Assembly: GCA_900757865.1 (NCBI GenBank)
Contig: CAAEPH010000018.1
Location: forward strand, 41,564 to 105,563
Direction of reading: 5' to 3'
DNA from: an uncultured Sutterella sp.
GTDB lineage: Bacteria; Pseudomonadota; Gammaproteobacteria; Burkholderiales; Burkholderiaceae_F
Length of the DNA stretch: 64,000 bases
The notes under the pieces are model-generated. The model had not been told where the DNA came from, searched no databases, and saw only the letters and a program-made list of their open reading frames with translations. Each line of letters starts with the position of its first letter. The stretch's first letter is position 1. Shown piece by piece: positions 8,793 through 16,634 of this stretch. The translations under genes were made by a program, and so were the position numbers.

Positions 8793-11534
8793 ATGTTTGA
8801 CGAAATTCTTACCAAAATTTTCGGTAGTCGGAACGACCGACTGATTAAACAGTACCGCCGTCAATGTGAGGCCATTGATAAGCTTGAGCCCGCTATGCAG
8901 GCATTGAGCGACGAACAACTCAAAGCGAAAACGGAAGAATTTCGCCAGCGCGTCGCTGCTGGTGAAAGTACGGATGATTTATTGCCTGAAGCTTTCGCTG
9001 TGGTTCGTGAGGCAGCGGTTCGCGTCATGGGCATGCGACATTTCCCCGTGCAGATGATCGGTGGGATGGTTCTCAACGATGGCAAGATTGCCGAAATGCG
9101 TACGGGTGAAGGTAAGACGTTAACGGCAACGTTGGCAGTCTATTTGAACGCGTTAGCAGGTAAGGGCTGCCATGTGGTGACCGTGAATGACTATCTGGCA
9201 AGTCGTGACGCGGATTGGATGGGACGCTTGTATAACTGGTTAGGTATGAGCGTCGGGAAGATTCTCTCTGGACAGTCTCAAGAAGAGAAACGTGCAGCTT
9301 ATGCGGCCGATATTACCTACGGGACCAATAACGAATTTGGGTTTGATTACCTGCGTGACAACATGGTGCAGAGCGTGGCGGATCGTGTTCAGCGCCCACT
9401 TTACTACGCGATTGTTGACGAAGTGGACTCGATTCTGATCGACGAAGCCCGTACGCCGTTAATTATTTCGGGTGCTGCCGATGACAACACCGATTTGTAT
9501 CGTGTGATCAATGACATTCCTCCCATGCTCACCCGCCAAGCCGATGAAAAAGGCGAAGGTGACTATTGGGTGGATGAGAAGGCTCACCAGGTGTATTTGA
9601 GTGAGCAAGGCCATGAGCATCTTGAAAAGATTTTGACCGAACGTGGATTGATCCGCGAGGGTGACACCCTTTATTCGCCTGCCAATATTATTTTGATGCA
9701 CCATTTAAATGCCTCATTGCGGGCTCACACGCTCTTTAAGCGTGACCAGCACTATGTCGTGCAAAATGGTGAAATCGTGATTGTGGACGAGTTCACGGGG
9801 CGTTTGATGCCGGGACGTCGTTGGAGCGAAGGTTTGCACCAAGCGGTAGAAGCCAAAGAAGGGGTTGAAATTCAGAAAGAAAACCAAACCTTAGCTTCGA
9901 TTACTTTCCAAAATTACTTCCGTATGTATGAAAAATTGGCGGGTATGACCGGTACCGCGGATACGGAAGCGTACGAGTTTCAAGATATTTACGGCTTGGA
10001 GACGGTGGTGGTGCCCACGAATCGTAAGATGATTCGTGTCGATGAGCAAGATAAGGTTTTCCGAACCGTCGCTGAAAAATACCGCGCCATTATTGACGAT
10101 GTGAAAGCCTGTCATGCGCGCCAACAGCCCGTTTTGTTAGGGACCACCTCAATTGAAAACTCTGAGCTCTTGTCGGCGATGTTGACCAAAGAGGGCATTG
10201 AACACAATGTCTTGAATGCTAAGCAGCATGAGAAGGAAGCTCAGATTGTGGCTGAGGCTGGACGTCCTGGCATGGTGACGATTGCCACGAACATGGCAGG
10301 GCGTGGTACGGACATCGTGTTGGGGGGTGATCTTGGAAAGCACCTCGCGAAGATTAAGGCCGACGAATCCCTCTCTGAGCAAGAGAAGGACGCTCAGTGT
10401 GAGAAAGCTCGTGCCGATTGGCAAGTGATGCACGAGCAGGTGTTGCAGGCTGGTGGACTGCGTATCATTGGTTCAGAGCGTCATGAGTCTCGTCGTATTG
10501 ACAACCAGTTGCGTGGTCGTGCTGGGCGTCAGGGAGACCCGGGTAGTTCCTGCTTCTACCTATCCATGGAAGATCAGCTGTTGCGTATTTTCGGTGGTGA
10601 ACGCATGCGTGCTATTGCCGATAAGCTGAAGCTCGAAGAAGGTGTAGCAATCGAATCCAAGATGCTCACTCGCATGATCGAATCCGCACAACGAAAGGTT
10701 GAAGGTCGCAACTACGACATTCGTAAGCAGTTGCTGGAGTTTGACGATGTGCAAAACGATCAGCGTCATGAAATCTATGGCTTGCGTAACGAAATTCTTG
10801 AAAGTGAGGATGTCTCTGAGTTAGTGAAAAACCTCCGAGAGGGATTCTTCACGGACATGTTCCGTAGTTTTGTGCCAGCGGAAACTGTTGAAGAGCAGTG
10901 GGATTTAACGGCTCTTAGAACGAAACTGCAAGGCGAGTTTGGCATCGATTTGGACTTCCAAAAGATGCTCGACGAAGACGACAGCCTAACTGATGACGAT
11001 TTGCTTGATGCTCTGATTAAGCAGGTGAACGATATTTATGCAGCCAAAGAACAATTGGTGGGGCATGAAGCTTTCAATAATCTTGCACGTGCAGTACTCA
11101 TTGGGATGCTTGATCAGTTGTGGCGCCAGCATATTTCGTCATTGGATGCCCTGCGTCAGGGGATTTATCTGCGTGGGTACGCTCAAAAGCAGCCTAAGCA
11201 AGAATACAAACGCGAAGCCTTCGACATGTTCGAAGCGCTGCTCGATCACATTCGCGAGCAGGTGGTCTCTTACCTGATGCGTTTGGAGATTCGCTTTACG
11301 GAAGAAACGCCACAGCAAGCAGCTCAGGAACAGACTCAACGCTTGGAAGCCCAAGAGCGTGACACACTCCAAGAGGCACGTCCTAGTCAGAGCACGCTTG
11401 ATGTGTTAGAAGCGCAAAGTGAAGGGGATGAAAAAGCGATTGACCCTGAACTTTTCAAGCGTTGCGGGCGTAATGATCCCTGTCCTTGCGGATCGGGCCT
11501 TCGCTTTAAAGAATGTCATGGAAAACTCCAGTAA
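8793..11534 (+). CDS. secA: Preprotein translocase ATPase SecA
   Basis: SecA is the motor ATPase that drives unfolded preproteins through SecYEG. The 913-residue product shows Walker A in MRTGEGKTLTATLAVYLNA (about residues 102-120), Walker B and neighbouring residues in DEVDSILIDEARTPLIISG, motif NMAGRGTDIVLGGD, and GSERHESRRIDNQLRGRAGR. The C-terminal zinc-binding, SecB-contacting motif is intact: CGRNDPCPCGSG then CHG. The ATG at 8793 follows an AGAAAG ribosome site. A terminator lies directly downstream, so it is probably transcribed alone. Confidence 0.98.
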   Translation: MFDEILTKIFGSRNDRLIKQYRRQCEAIDKLEPAMQALSDEQLKAKTEEFRQRVAAGESTDDLLPEAFAVVREAAVRVMGMRHFPVQMIGGMVLNDGKIAEMRTGEGKTLTATLAVYLNALAGKGCHVVTVNDYLASRDADWMGRLYNWLGMSVGKILSGQSQEEKRAAYAADITYGTNNEFGFDYLRDNMVQSVADRVQRPLYYAIVDEVDSILIDEARTPLIISGAADDNTDLYRVINDIPPMLTRQADEKGEGDYWVDEKAHQVYLSEQGHEHLEKILTERGLIREGDTLYSPANIILMHHLNASLRAHTLFKRDQHYVVQNGEIVIVDEFTGRLMPGRRWSEGLHQAVEAKEGVEIQKENQTLASITFQNYFRMYEKLAGMTGTADTEAYEFQDIYGLETVVVPTNRKMIRVDEQDKVFRTVAEKYRAIIDDVKACHARQQPVLLGTTSIENSELLSAMLTKEGIEHNVLNAKQHEKEAQIVAEAGRPGMVTIATNMAGRGTDIVLGGDLGKHLAKIKADESLSEQEKDAQCEKARADWQVMHEQVLQAGGLRIIGSERHESRRIDNQLRGRAGRQGDPGSSCFYLSMEDQLLRIFGGERMRAIADKLKLEEGVAIESKMLTRMIESAQRKVEGRNYDIRKQLLEFDDVQNDQRHEIYGLRNEILESEDVSELVKNLREGFFTDMFRSFVPAETVEEQWDLTALRTKLQGEFGIDLDFQKMLDEDDSLTDDDLLDALIKQVNDIYAAKEQLVGHEAFNNLARAVLIGMLDQLWRQHISSLDALRQGIYLRGYAQKQPKQEYKREAFDMFEALLDHIREQVVSYLMRLEIRFTEETPQQAAQEQTQRLEAQERDTLQEARPSQSTLDVLEAQSEGDEKAIDPELFKRCGRNDPCPCGSGLRFKECHGKLQ

Positions 11535-11561
11535 AACGGATTCTCTTTGACCTAGATGATC

Positions 11562-11597
11562 AAACGCCGGTGTAGGTACGTCTCGCCGGCGTTTTCT
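11562..11597 (+). terminator. Rho-independent terminator after secA
   Basis: The 8-bp stem AACGCCGG (11563-11570) / CCGGCGTT (11586-11593) is followed by a short T-rich run (TTTTCTTT) and lies 28 bp past the secA stop. Confidence 0.85.
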
Positions 11598-11730
11598 TTG
11601 GGTAATTAGCGCGAACAAACCCGCTAAATTGGATAGCCAGTCCCGTTCTCTGAGATAGAATGACAAAGAAAGGCGGAGAGTTTTTGGACTCCAAGCCTAA
11701 AGACACCTTTTTCTCGTGGGAGCCATTCTT

Positions 11731-12411
11731 GTGAGTGAACAAAAAATTGTCGATGTCGCTGTAGGCATTTTGATTCGTGAAGATGGACGAGTGTTATTAG
11801 GATCTCGCCCAGAAGGCAAACCGTATGCAGGGTATTGGGAGTTCCCTGGTGGAAAGTTGGAGGCTGGTGAAAGCGTCCACGAAGCTTTGGTTCGTGAACT
11901 CAAAGAAGAGCTCGATATTGCGGTGGCAGATTCTTTCCCATGGTTTGTGATGGAGCACCGTTACGAACATGCACATGTGCGTTTGCATTTCCGCCGCAGT
12001 CATGACTTCGTTGGCTCTGGTAAGGCCAAGGAAGGTCAGCAGTTTGGCTTCTATTTCCCGACCGAACGTTTGCCAGGGCTAATTTTGCCGGTGGATGAGT
12101 CCATTTTAAACAGAGTGGACCTACCCGAAGTGTGGGAAGACGATATCGACAATCTCACATTGTCGCGTCATGCTCTGCACGCTCAGGTGGTGCGCGATCG
12201 CAGTAAACGCTATGTAGGGGCTCGAGCCGAGACGACTAATGATGTTCTCAAGGCGGTGGCCATGGGCTACGACTATGTGATTGTCAAGCCTGAACATTTT
12301 GAGTTGACCCTGGTTAATGGTGAGCCTCGCTTACCCGTGTATGTCGAAGGGGTCCCCGCAGCCGATTTACGTCAGTGGCAAGATCGGGGAGCTCATGGCG
12401 TAAAGCCCTAA
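11731..12411 (+). CDS. MutT-type Nudix hydrolase with C-terminal ThiE-like remnant
   Basis: The N-terminal half is a MutT-like Nudix domain that hydrolyses oxidised dGTP or related nucleotides. VDVAVGILIREDGRVLLGSR leads to the Nudix box GGKLEAGESVHEALVRELKE followed by EL. The family's second Gly in EExG is replaced by LD here. I choose GTG 11731 (226 residues), because GGGAG at 11718 lies at a good distance. The GTG at 11716 has no RBS. The C-terminal roughly 95 residues (LSRHALHAQVV onward, ending RQWQDRGAHGVKP) resemble the thiamine-phosphate-synthase-like module fused to MutT in many beta- and gammaproteobacteria, but shortened. In that family the second domain's role is unclear. It has its own terminator. 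Confidence 0.82.
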   Translation: MSEQKIVDVAVGILIREDGRVLLGSRPEGKPYAGYWEFPGGKLEAGESVHEALVRELKEELDIAVADSFPWFVMEHRYEHAHVRLHFRRSHDFVGSGKAKEGQQFGFYFPTERLPGLILPVDESILNRVDLPEVWEDDIDNLTLSRHALHAQVVRDRSKRYVGARAETTNDVLKAVAMGYDYVIVKPEHFELTLVNGEPRLPVYVEGVPAADLRQWQDRGAHGVKP

Positions 12412-12435
12412 CCGTTTCTTTCGAACCATCTTTGG

Positions 12436-12472
12436 GAAAAAGTCCTGAATTTTGCGATTCAGGACTTTTTTA
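12436..12472 (+). terminator. Rho-independent terminator after the Nudix gene
   Basis: A long stem AAAAGTCCTGAA / TTCAGGACTTTT (about 12438-12449 and 12458-12469) with an 8-base loop ends in T residues. Its A-rich left arm could also work for minus-strand transcripts. Confidence 0.9.
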
Positions 12473-12515
12473 ATAAAAGCGTTTAAAGTTGACTTCTGAA
12501 GACTGGCCACAGGCA

Positions 12516-12746
12516 TCAGTCTTGGTTTTGGCGTAATTTGGCAGCGATGGCCTCTTGTGTGAGTCGATCCAGTTCTTCAGGAGACAATCTAGCGGCAGAG
12601 CCTGGTTCCCCTGGGATCACATAGCTGTCCGAGGCCCATTCCCCTAAGTCGATGAGTTTGCAACGCTCAGAACAAAAGGGACGCCAAGGATTATCCTGGC
12701 GGTATTCGATTTCTTTACCACAGGTAGGGCATTTCACTTTTAGCAT
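12516..12746 (-). CDS. yacG: DNA gyrase inhibitor YacG (zinc-binding)
   Basis: YacG is a small zinc protein reported to bind GyrB and inhibit gyrase. The start is ATG 12746 (MLKVKCPTCGKEIEY), giving 76 residues. Upstream in-frame codons to 12848 overlap zapD and are not conserved in style. The four zinc cysteines are visible as CPTC at residues 6-9 and CSERC about 18 residues later, followed by the conserved LGEWASDSYVIPG. It follows zapD by 25 bp on the same strand, the usual arrangement. The ribosome site is weak, consistent with translational dependence on zapD. Confidence 0.92.
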   Translation of the reverse strand: MLKVKCPTCGKEIEYRQDNPWRPFCSERCKLIDLGEWASDSYVIPGEPGSAARLSPEELDRLTQEAIAAKLRQNQD

Positions 12747-12771
12747 GGTTATTTCAGCAATAGCAACAGTA

Positions 12772-13536
12772 TTAGAGTGTGCAAATTCCCATTTTAAAGG
12801 GAATATTCTCGCCTCGGATGCGGTGTAATTTGTGGTCAGCGTCCGCACGATTAAAGCTAATCCACATCATGTATTTATTAGCACTCACCTCGGGAATCAC
12901 ATTGTCCTGAGAATGCACCCAGATCTGCGCTAACGAGGGCAGGGGCTGATTCATCATGGAGAGCTGGAACACGCCGTCGTTGGCTTTGTAGGACTTGACT
13001 TCGGTGTTTTGGCGTAAAAATTGCAACAACAATTGAGAAGCTTCACGGATGGGATCGAGGGGAGCAACATAGCTCTCTAGCTCCTTCTGTCGCAGTGAAA
13101 TCTCTAAATTTAGCCAGTGATGAAGCTGAGGAAGGTCAAATTCGCAAGCTCCTCCAGCTATCGTTTGGCGGGTGCGGATGATCTGTAACCACTGGTTTTC
13201 TCGTACGCTCTGTGCTGTTCTCCCCACGGTATCAGCGACAGCTGTCAGCGCTTTATTCACTCGATCCAGGGTGAGACTGTCGCTTTCGGTGGCTTTTTTG
13301 AGCGTCCTGAGTCTCTGACGTTGGTGATCAAGCCCCTGCAAGAGCTCGTTGCGTAAATCGGCTCGAGCTGTGGCGTCGAGAAGCTCAAAAAGCGCAGAAA
13401 TGGCCGTTTGATGAGCGATAGGATCCGTTTGCTGGCAGAACCAGTCATAACGCTTGAACAGAGACTCTATGCGCAAGTAGGTACGAATTTTCTCGTTGCA
13501 AGGAAATTCATAGAGAAGGAGTTCGGTCTCGGACAT
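12772..13536 (-). CDS. zapD: Cell division protein ZapD
   Basis: ZapD (YacF, DUF1342) bundles FtsZ filaments by binding the FtsZ C-terminal tail. The 254-residue protein begins with the family-typical LLYEFPCNEKIRTYLRIESL. It contains GGACEFDLPQLHHWL, a conserved central stretch, and ends with NKYMMWISFNRA. Family length is about 250. It is upstream of yacG on the minus strand and 170 bp downstream of coaE, matching the coaE-zapD-yacG order of other proteobacteria. Its partner FtsZ in this window carries two tail-like motifs, which could affect ZapD binding (inference). Confidence 0.95.
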   Translation of the reverse strand: MSETELLLYEFPCNEKIRTYLRIESLFKRYDWFCQQTDPIAHQTAISALFELLDATARADLRNELLQGLDHQRQRLRTLKKATESDSLTLDRVNKALTAVADTVGRTAQSVRENQWLQIIRTRQTIAGGACEFDLPQLHHWLNLEISLRQKELESYVAPLDPIREASQLLLQFLRQNTEVKSYKANDGVFQLSMMNQPLPSLAQIWVHSQDNVIPEVSANKYMMWISFNRADADHKLHRIRGENIPFKMGICTL

Positions 13537-13709
13537 GTTGGCAACTACTTATAAGAGTCTAGGATCGTATTAAGAGTGAAGGTGGCTTCACCTACCGTAG
13601 GTTGTTAGCGAGATTGAGGAAGATCGGTCGAAAGAAGGAGACCAACCTGACTCTGCTTACCATCATACTACGCTCTTATTTTAGTTGACAGTTATGAAAG
13701 GGAAAAGTC

Positions 13710-14306
13710 CTAGATTTTCCACAAATTGTTTAGAACTGTGAGTCGCTCTTCAAACTCGCTCAGCGAACCTTCATTCACAATAATGGCATGGCTCATGCTG
13801 AATTGTTCGCGAATAGGTTGTTGAGAACGAATAATGGCTAGCGCCATCTCACGAGGAAATCCGTTTCGTTTTTTGAGACGAGCAATCCGTAGCGCTTCAC
13901 TAGCCTCGATGATAAGGATGCGATCGGCTAACGATCGCCACAGCGGTTGGGACAGAAGTAAAGCACAATCAAAGACGACAACCTCATGATTGAGTTTGGC
14001 TTGATCAAGCTGTGCGCGGGCTTGTTGTTGGATTAGAGGGTGGAGAATGGTCTCGAGACGAGCTTTGGCATGGGGATCATGAAACACACACTCTCGCATT
14101 TTAGCTCTGTCCATGGCGCCGTTTGCGGTGAGGAAATCTTTACCAAAGTGTTGAGCAACGGCTAGACTACCAACAGCATTAGGACCGGTGAGTTCGTGAG
14201 CGATACGATCGGCATCAATCACGGGAAGACCCTGGCTGGCATAGAAAGCGCTGGCTGTACTTTTCCCCGTAGCGATTCCTCCGGTTAATCCAAGAACCCA
14301 AGCCAT
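13710..14306 (-). CDS. coaE: Dephospho-CoA kinase
   Basis: CoaE phosphorylates dephospho-CoA in the last step of coenzyme A synthesis. The 198-residue protein begins MAWVLGLTGGIATGKST, a P-loop kinase Walker A motif. VIDADRIAHEL contains the catalytic-site Asp, and the lid region has RNGFPREMA and RSQQPIREQ. Length and motifs are typical. It precedes zapD and yacG on the minus strand. The prepilin peptidase gene often next to coaE is absent here. Confidence 0.96.
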   Translation of the reverse strand: MAWVLGLTGGIATGKSTASAFYASQGLPVIDADRIAHELTGPNAVGSLAVAQHFGKDFLTANGAMDRAKMRECVFHDPHAKARLETILHPLIQQQARAQLDQAKLNHEVVVFDCALLLSQPLWRSLADRILIIEASEALRIARLKKRNGFPREMALAIIRSQQPIREQFSMSHAIIVNEGSLSEFEERLTVLNNLWKI

Positions 14307-14435
14307 AGTCGCTCCTTACTCAATAATGTTGCGAAGAGCATGTTCTCTGAAGTGAGCTCATCGTGACCGTACACTTCGCCCCAGGGCTGCTAGAGGCAAT
14401 GGGTCTATTGATACTCGCATGCCTGTCAGCGTATA

Positions 14436-14470
14436 ACAAAAAAGGAGATGTCGTGAAAAACATCTCCTTT
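14436..14470 (-). terminator. Terminator downstream of tRNA-Pro
   Basis: Read on the minus strand, stem AAAGGAGATGT / ACATCTCCTTT (14460-14470 and 14441-14451) is followed by TTTTTTG. It begins 6 bases after the encoded CCA end of the tRNA. Confidence 0.88.
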
Positions 14471-14475
14471 GAATC

Positions 14476-14552
<77 letters not shown>

Positions 14553-14637
14553 AAAATTGACTTGATGATCAACGATCAATCAAGGACGATCAGTATACCA
14601 GAAAAAATACAGTCAGGAATGCCTTGTTTATGGGAGG

Positions 14638-14860
14638 TGTTAGCGCAACGCGACTCTGACAGTAAAAATTCGCAGTTTTATTACCGGTATATACCTATTT
14701 CTACTTACTGAAAGACGATCACACTTCAATAAACAATGTAATGGGGACGTCACTGGGCCCTACCCTCGTGGCTTTGTTCCTCCCCAGGATAGTTGGAATC
14801 ACAGAATGATTACGATCTTATTCCCAATTAGGGAGTCAGTATGGCTTTTCACTGACAAAG
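14638..14860. repeat. Non-coding repeat, copy A (left flank of the HicB/BRCT module)
   Basis: This roughly 220-bp stretch has no ORF and is clearly related to copy B at 16635-17080. Shared blocks in the same order are TGTTAGCGCAAYGCGACT, CAGTAAAARTTCGCA, a long near-identical block CTTACTGARAGACGATCACA followed by CTTCAATRAACAATGTAATG, the GATAGTTGGA/CAGAATGATTACG block, and CAGTATGGCTTTT at the end. The two copies are direct repeats about 2 kb apart, enclosing three genes. Confidence 0.85.
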
Positions 14861-14888
14861 TCGCGTTGCTCTAATAGGTCTTTTAAGC

Positions 14889-14917
14889 TTGACATTTTGT
14901 CATTGTTTTAGTGTAAA
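14889..14917 (+). promoter_or_regulatory. Promoter with overlapping inverted repeat upstream of the small-peptide/hicB genes
   Basis: A perfect -35 TTGACA (14889-14894) is followed after 17 bp by TGTAAA (14912-14917). A perfect inverted repeat TGACA-TTT-TGTCA (14890-14902) overlaps the -35, making a good candidate operator for the HicB protein encoded downstream. The predicted 5' end of the RNA would fold at once into a hairpin, AGTTAAG (14928-14934) / CTTAACT (14944-14950). Confidence 0.6.
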
Positions 14918-14974
14918 AAACTCGGAAAGTTAAGGGGAGGGCTCTTAACTGAGTAACTAAAAAATGGAGGCGTA

Positions 14975-15085
14975 ATGATCGAAAAACGCAACCGAAAGAA
15001 GAAAAGGAAAATTAAAAAACTCTTCTTCATCGAGTTGGTTTTAAGAGTTCTACAAATCATCGATCTGCTAAAACGGTTGATTTAA
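14975..15085 (+). CDS. Small cationic peptide, 36 residues, unknown
   Basis: ATG 14975 follows a perfect GGAGG (14966-14970) and the frame closes with TAA 15083-15085. The peptide begins MIEKRNRKKKRKIKKLFF and continues into a hydrophobic or amphipathic helix with LVLRVLQIIDLLKRLI. I count 13 Lys/Arg against 3 acidic residues, a net charge of about +10. I recognise no family. It is not HicA, since it lacks the HicA dsRNA-binding pattern and length. Composition, a strong RBS, a strong promoter and a 5' hairpin resemble small membrane-active toxins, but could also describe a leader peptide or a basic nucleic-acid-binding peptide. It lies 71 bp before hicB, separated by a large hairpin. Confidence 0.5.
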   Translation: MIEKRNRKKKRKIKKLFFIELVLRVLQIIDLLKRLI

Positions 15086-15090
15086 CTCCC

Positions 15091-15125
15091 CAACACCACC
15101 ACCTCCCTAGAGGTGGTGGAGGTTG
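15091..15125. other. Strong hairpin between the small peptide gene and hicB
   Basis: A perfect 10-bp stem CCACCACCTC (15096-15105) / GAGGTGGTGG (15110-15119) with loop CCTA is extended outward by CAAC/GTTG. The plus strand continues into an A-run, not a T-run, so it is not a standard terminator. It could instead be an RNA-processing site, a 3' stabiliser for the peptide mRNA, or an attenuator of hicB translation. Confidence 0.7.
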
Positions 15126-15156
15126 CAAAAAAAATCATTACGCCACTGGAGAAATT

Positions 15157-15582
15157 ATGGAATACACCATTACAACACGTCAAGAAAACGACCAGTTTTA
15201 CGCTGTCTGTAAAGAGATTCCTGAGATTGGAGAATATGGGTTTCCCTCCAAAGAAGAGCTCGACAAGACGATTTATACAGTCTTTGCGTTTGTGCTTGAA
15301 CATAAATACCGTAGAGAAGGGAAACCTGTCCCTCTTCCTCTCGGAATTGACGACTCCGACGATGTCATTGACGTTGACGGCGTTCTTCAGGCGAAGATTC
15401 TGCTCTGGAACTACCTGGTTAAAGAGGACCTCACGGCTTCCTGGTTGGCTCGTAGGGCCGATATGAATAGGCAATCCGTGCAGAAAATCATTGACTTCAG
15501 TAAATCTTCCAGCTTCGCTAAAGTCGAAGAACTCCTACACGCACTTGGTCTTGTCGCTCATGTGACTATTGAGAAGTTCTAA
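15157..15582 (+). CDS. hicB: HicB-family antitoxin (no HicA partner seen)
   Basis: The 141-residue protein has the HicB layout. An N-terminal degraded RNase-H-like fold (MEYTITTRQENDQFYAVCKE through VFAFVLEH) is followed by KPVPLPLGIDDSDDVIDV, then a C-terminal helix-turn-helix (LTASWLARRADMNRQSVQKI, DFSKSSSF, KVEELLHALGL). This matches the HTH-type HicB of E. coli in order and spacing. HicB normally neutralises the HicA mRNA interferase and represses its own operon. Here the gene expected upstream is instead a 36-residue cationic peptide. GGAGA at 15148 sets the start at ATG 15157. It is followed by its own terminator and faces the BRCT gene. Confidence 0.82.
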   Translation: MEYTITTRQENDQFYAVCKEIPEIGEYGFPSKEELDKTIYTVFAFVLEHKYRREGKPVPLPLGIDDSDDVIDVDGVLQAKILLWNYLVKEDLTASWLARRADMNRQSVQKIIDFSKSSSFAKVEELLHALGLVAHVTIEKF

Positions 15583-15593
15583 TCTCGAGAAAA

Positions 15594-15625
15594 CCTCTAA
15601 AGTTCAACCTTTGGAGGCTTTTCTT
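15594..15625 (+). terminator. Rho-independent terminator after hicB
   Basis: The 9-bp stem CCTCTAAAG (15594-15602) / CTTTGGAGG (15609-15617), with one T-G wobble, is followed by CTTTTCTTT. It separates hicB from the convergent BRCT gene, whose stop is at 15625. Confidence 0.8.
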
Positions 15626-16536
15626 TAGAGTGCATCCAAAAAATCTCGCTCACTTACGATCACGAGTTTCGCGCCCTGTTTTCTGAGTTCAACAGCATGT
15701 TCAACCTTTCTTCCGTAACAAGCGTATGCCCAACATGGATTCCCGGCTGCTCCAACGATTAGATAGTCGATTTTCTTTGACACACCAGGCTTCACAATAC
15801 CGTCAGCGGCCTCAATTTTCTTGATTACCTCAGATCGGCTGTTGTGCTTAAATTCACCAGTGATACAAAAAGTCTTTCCTTCAAACTCTAGACATGGATC
15901 GACCGCGCAAATGCCAGAAATCGTATACTTTTTCTTGAGCGCTGCAAGCTTCTCTTTGGCTAAATGGGAAGTATTGTTTGTTCCAACGAATTGAGAAATG
16001 AAGACCATTATTTGGTTTCGCTCTTCTGGCGTGATTACCCCATCTTTAAAAATTTCAACAAGTAAAGATGCTATTTCGTCATATGGATAGCTTCCAGCCA
16101 AATACTCGTTATTAAAGACCCAATCTTTTAGCTTAATCAGTTCTTCTTCATTCAGTTTTTGATCAGCTATCAAACCATGGAAAAATCCATGAAGCTCCTG
16201 CAACCGATCCTTAATCAGGTCATCAAACTCTGTCCACTCGGATAGCTTCTCAGAAAGCCAGAGCATGTCTTCTATCTCTTCCTGGTCTATCTGACCATCC
16301 TCGAGATAATCTTGTAAATGTGTTACAACCACGCTCCAAGGAGGTGTCTGTGTATATTCTTGATTCTCGTCTATCCAGGCTTTTATCACAGCTTGTTCAG
16401 CCTTGTTAACAACTCCGTCCGCACAGACACCACGAAGTAGGCCTGAAAGAGTTCTCATAGCCTTTTGTAAGATCCGTTTCTTGTGAAATTTATAGTGTTC
16501 ATGAGAATCGTATAACCGTATCTTTTCCTCGTTCAT
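15625..16536 (-). CDS. Protein with four acidic TerB-like repeats and a C-terminal BRCT domain
   Basis: The start is ATG 16536 (MNEEKIRLYDSHEHYK) with GGAG upstream, giving 303 residues. The frame is open back to 16662, but that extension lacks an RBS. The C-terminal roughly 85 residues form a BRCT domain of the LigA type: KTFCITGEF, GGI-like AADGIVKPGVSKKIDYLIVG, then EHAVELRKQGAKLVIVSERD. The N-terminal part carries four spaced helical repeats, each with an acidic turn: CADGVVNKAE, LEDGQIDQEE, IADQKLNEEE and FKDGVITPEE. These resemble TerB or EF-hand-like turns. BRCT domains bind phosphopeptides or DNA ends, so a DNA-damage or defence-related role is plausible but not shown. It is convergent to hicB, within the repeat-flanked region. 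Confidence 0.75.
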   Translation of the reverse strand: MNEEKIRLYDSHEHYKFHKKRILQKAMRTLSGLLRGVCADGVVNKAEQAVIKAWIDENQEYTQTPPWSVVVTHLQDYLEDGQIDQEEIEDMLWLSEKLSEWTEFDDLIKDRLQELHGFFHGLIADQKLNEEELIKLKDWVFNNEYLAGSYPYDEIASLLVEIFKDGVITPEERNQIMVFISQFVGTNNTSHLAKEKLAALKKKYTISGICAVDPCLEFEGKTFCITGEFKHNSRSEVIKKIEAADGIVKPGVSKKIDYLIVGAAGNPCWAYACYGRKVEHAVELRKQGAKLVIVSERDFLDAL

Positions 16537-16545
16537 GTTGGGCTC

Positions 16546-16603
16546 CGGAATATAGGGACGTAGACTATCAATTGAGTATATTCCGCCTACTCTCAGGAAA
16601 CAA
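16546..16603 (-). promoter_or_regulatory. Promoter and inverted repeat for the BRCT gene
   Basis: On the minus strand, TTGTTT (16598-16603), 17 bp, TATACT (16575-16580) form a good sigma-70 promoter. A perfect 9-bp inverted repeat CGGAATATA (16546-16554) / TATATTCCG (16577-16585) overlaps the -10 box and the predicted start of transcription, which suggests an operator or a 5' hairpin. Confidence 0.6.
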
Positions 16604-16634
16604 CAAAACTCAAAACTAGGAATTTCCAAACTAC

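Noticed and set aside
8653..8844. 63-codon frame before and overlapping secA as a SecM-like arrest peptide
   Set aside because: It has no signal peptide, no arrest-like C-terminus and starts at GTG without an RBS.
14975..15085. Truncated HicA
   Set aside because: The peptide's Lys/Arg-rich start and Leu/Ile-rich tail share no HicA pattern such as the conserved G-x-H-x-x-x region.
15091..15125. Rho-independent terminator of the 36-residue peptide gene
   Set aside because: The stem is followed by an A-run on the plus strand rather than T. On the minus strand no T-run follows either.
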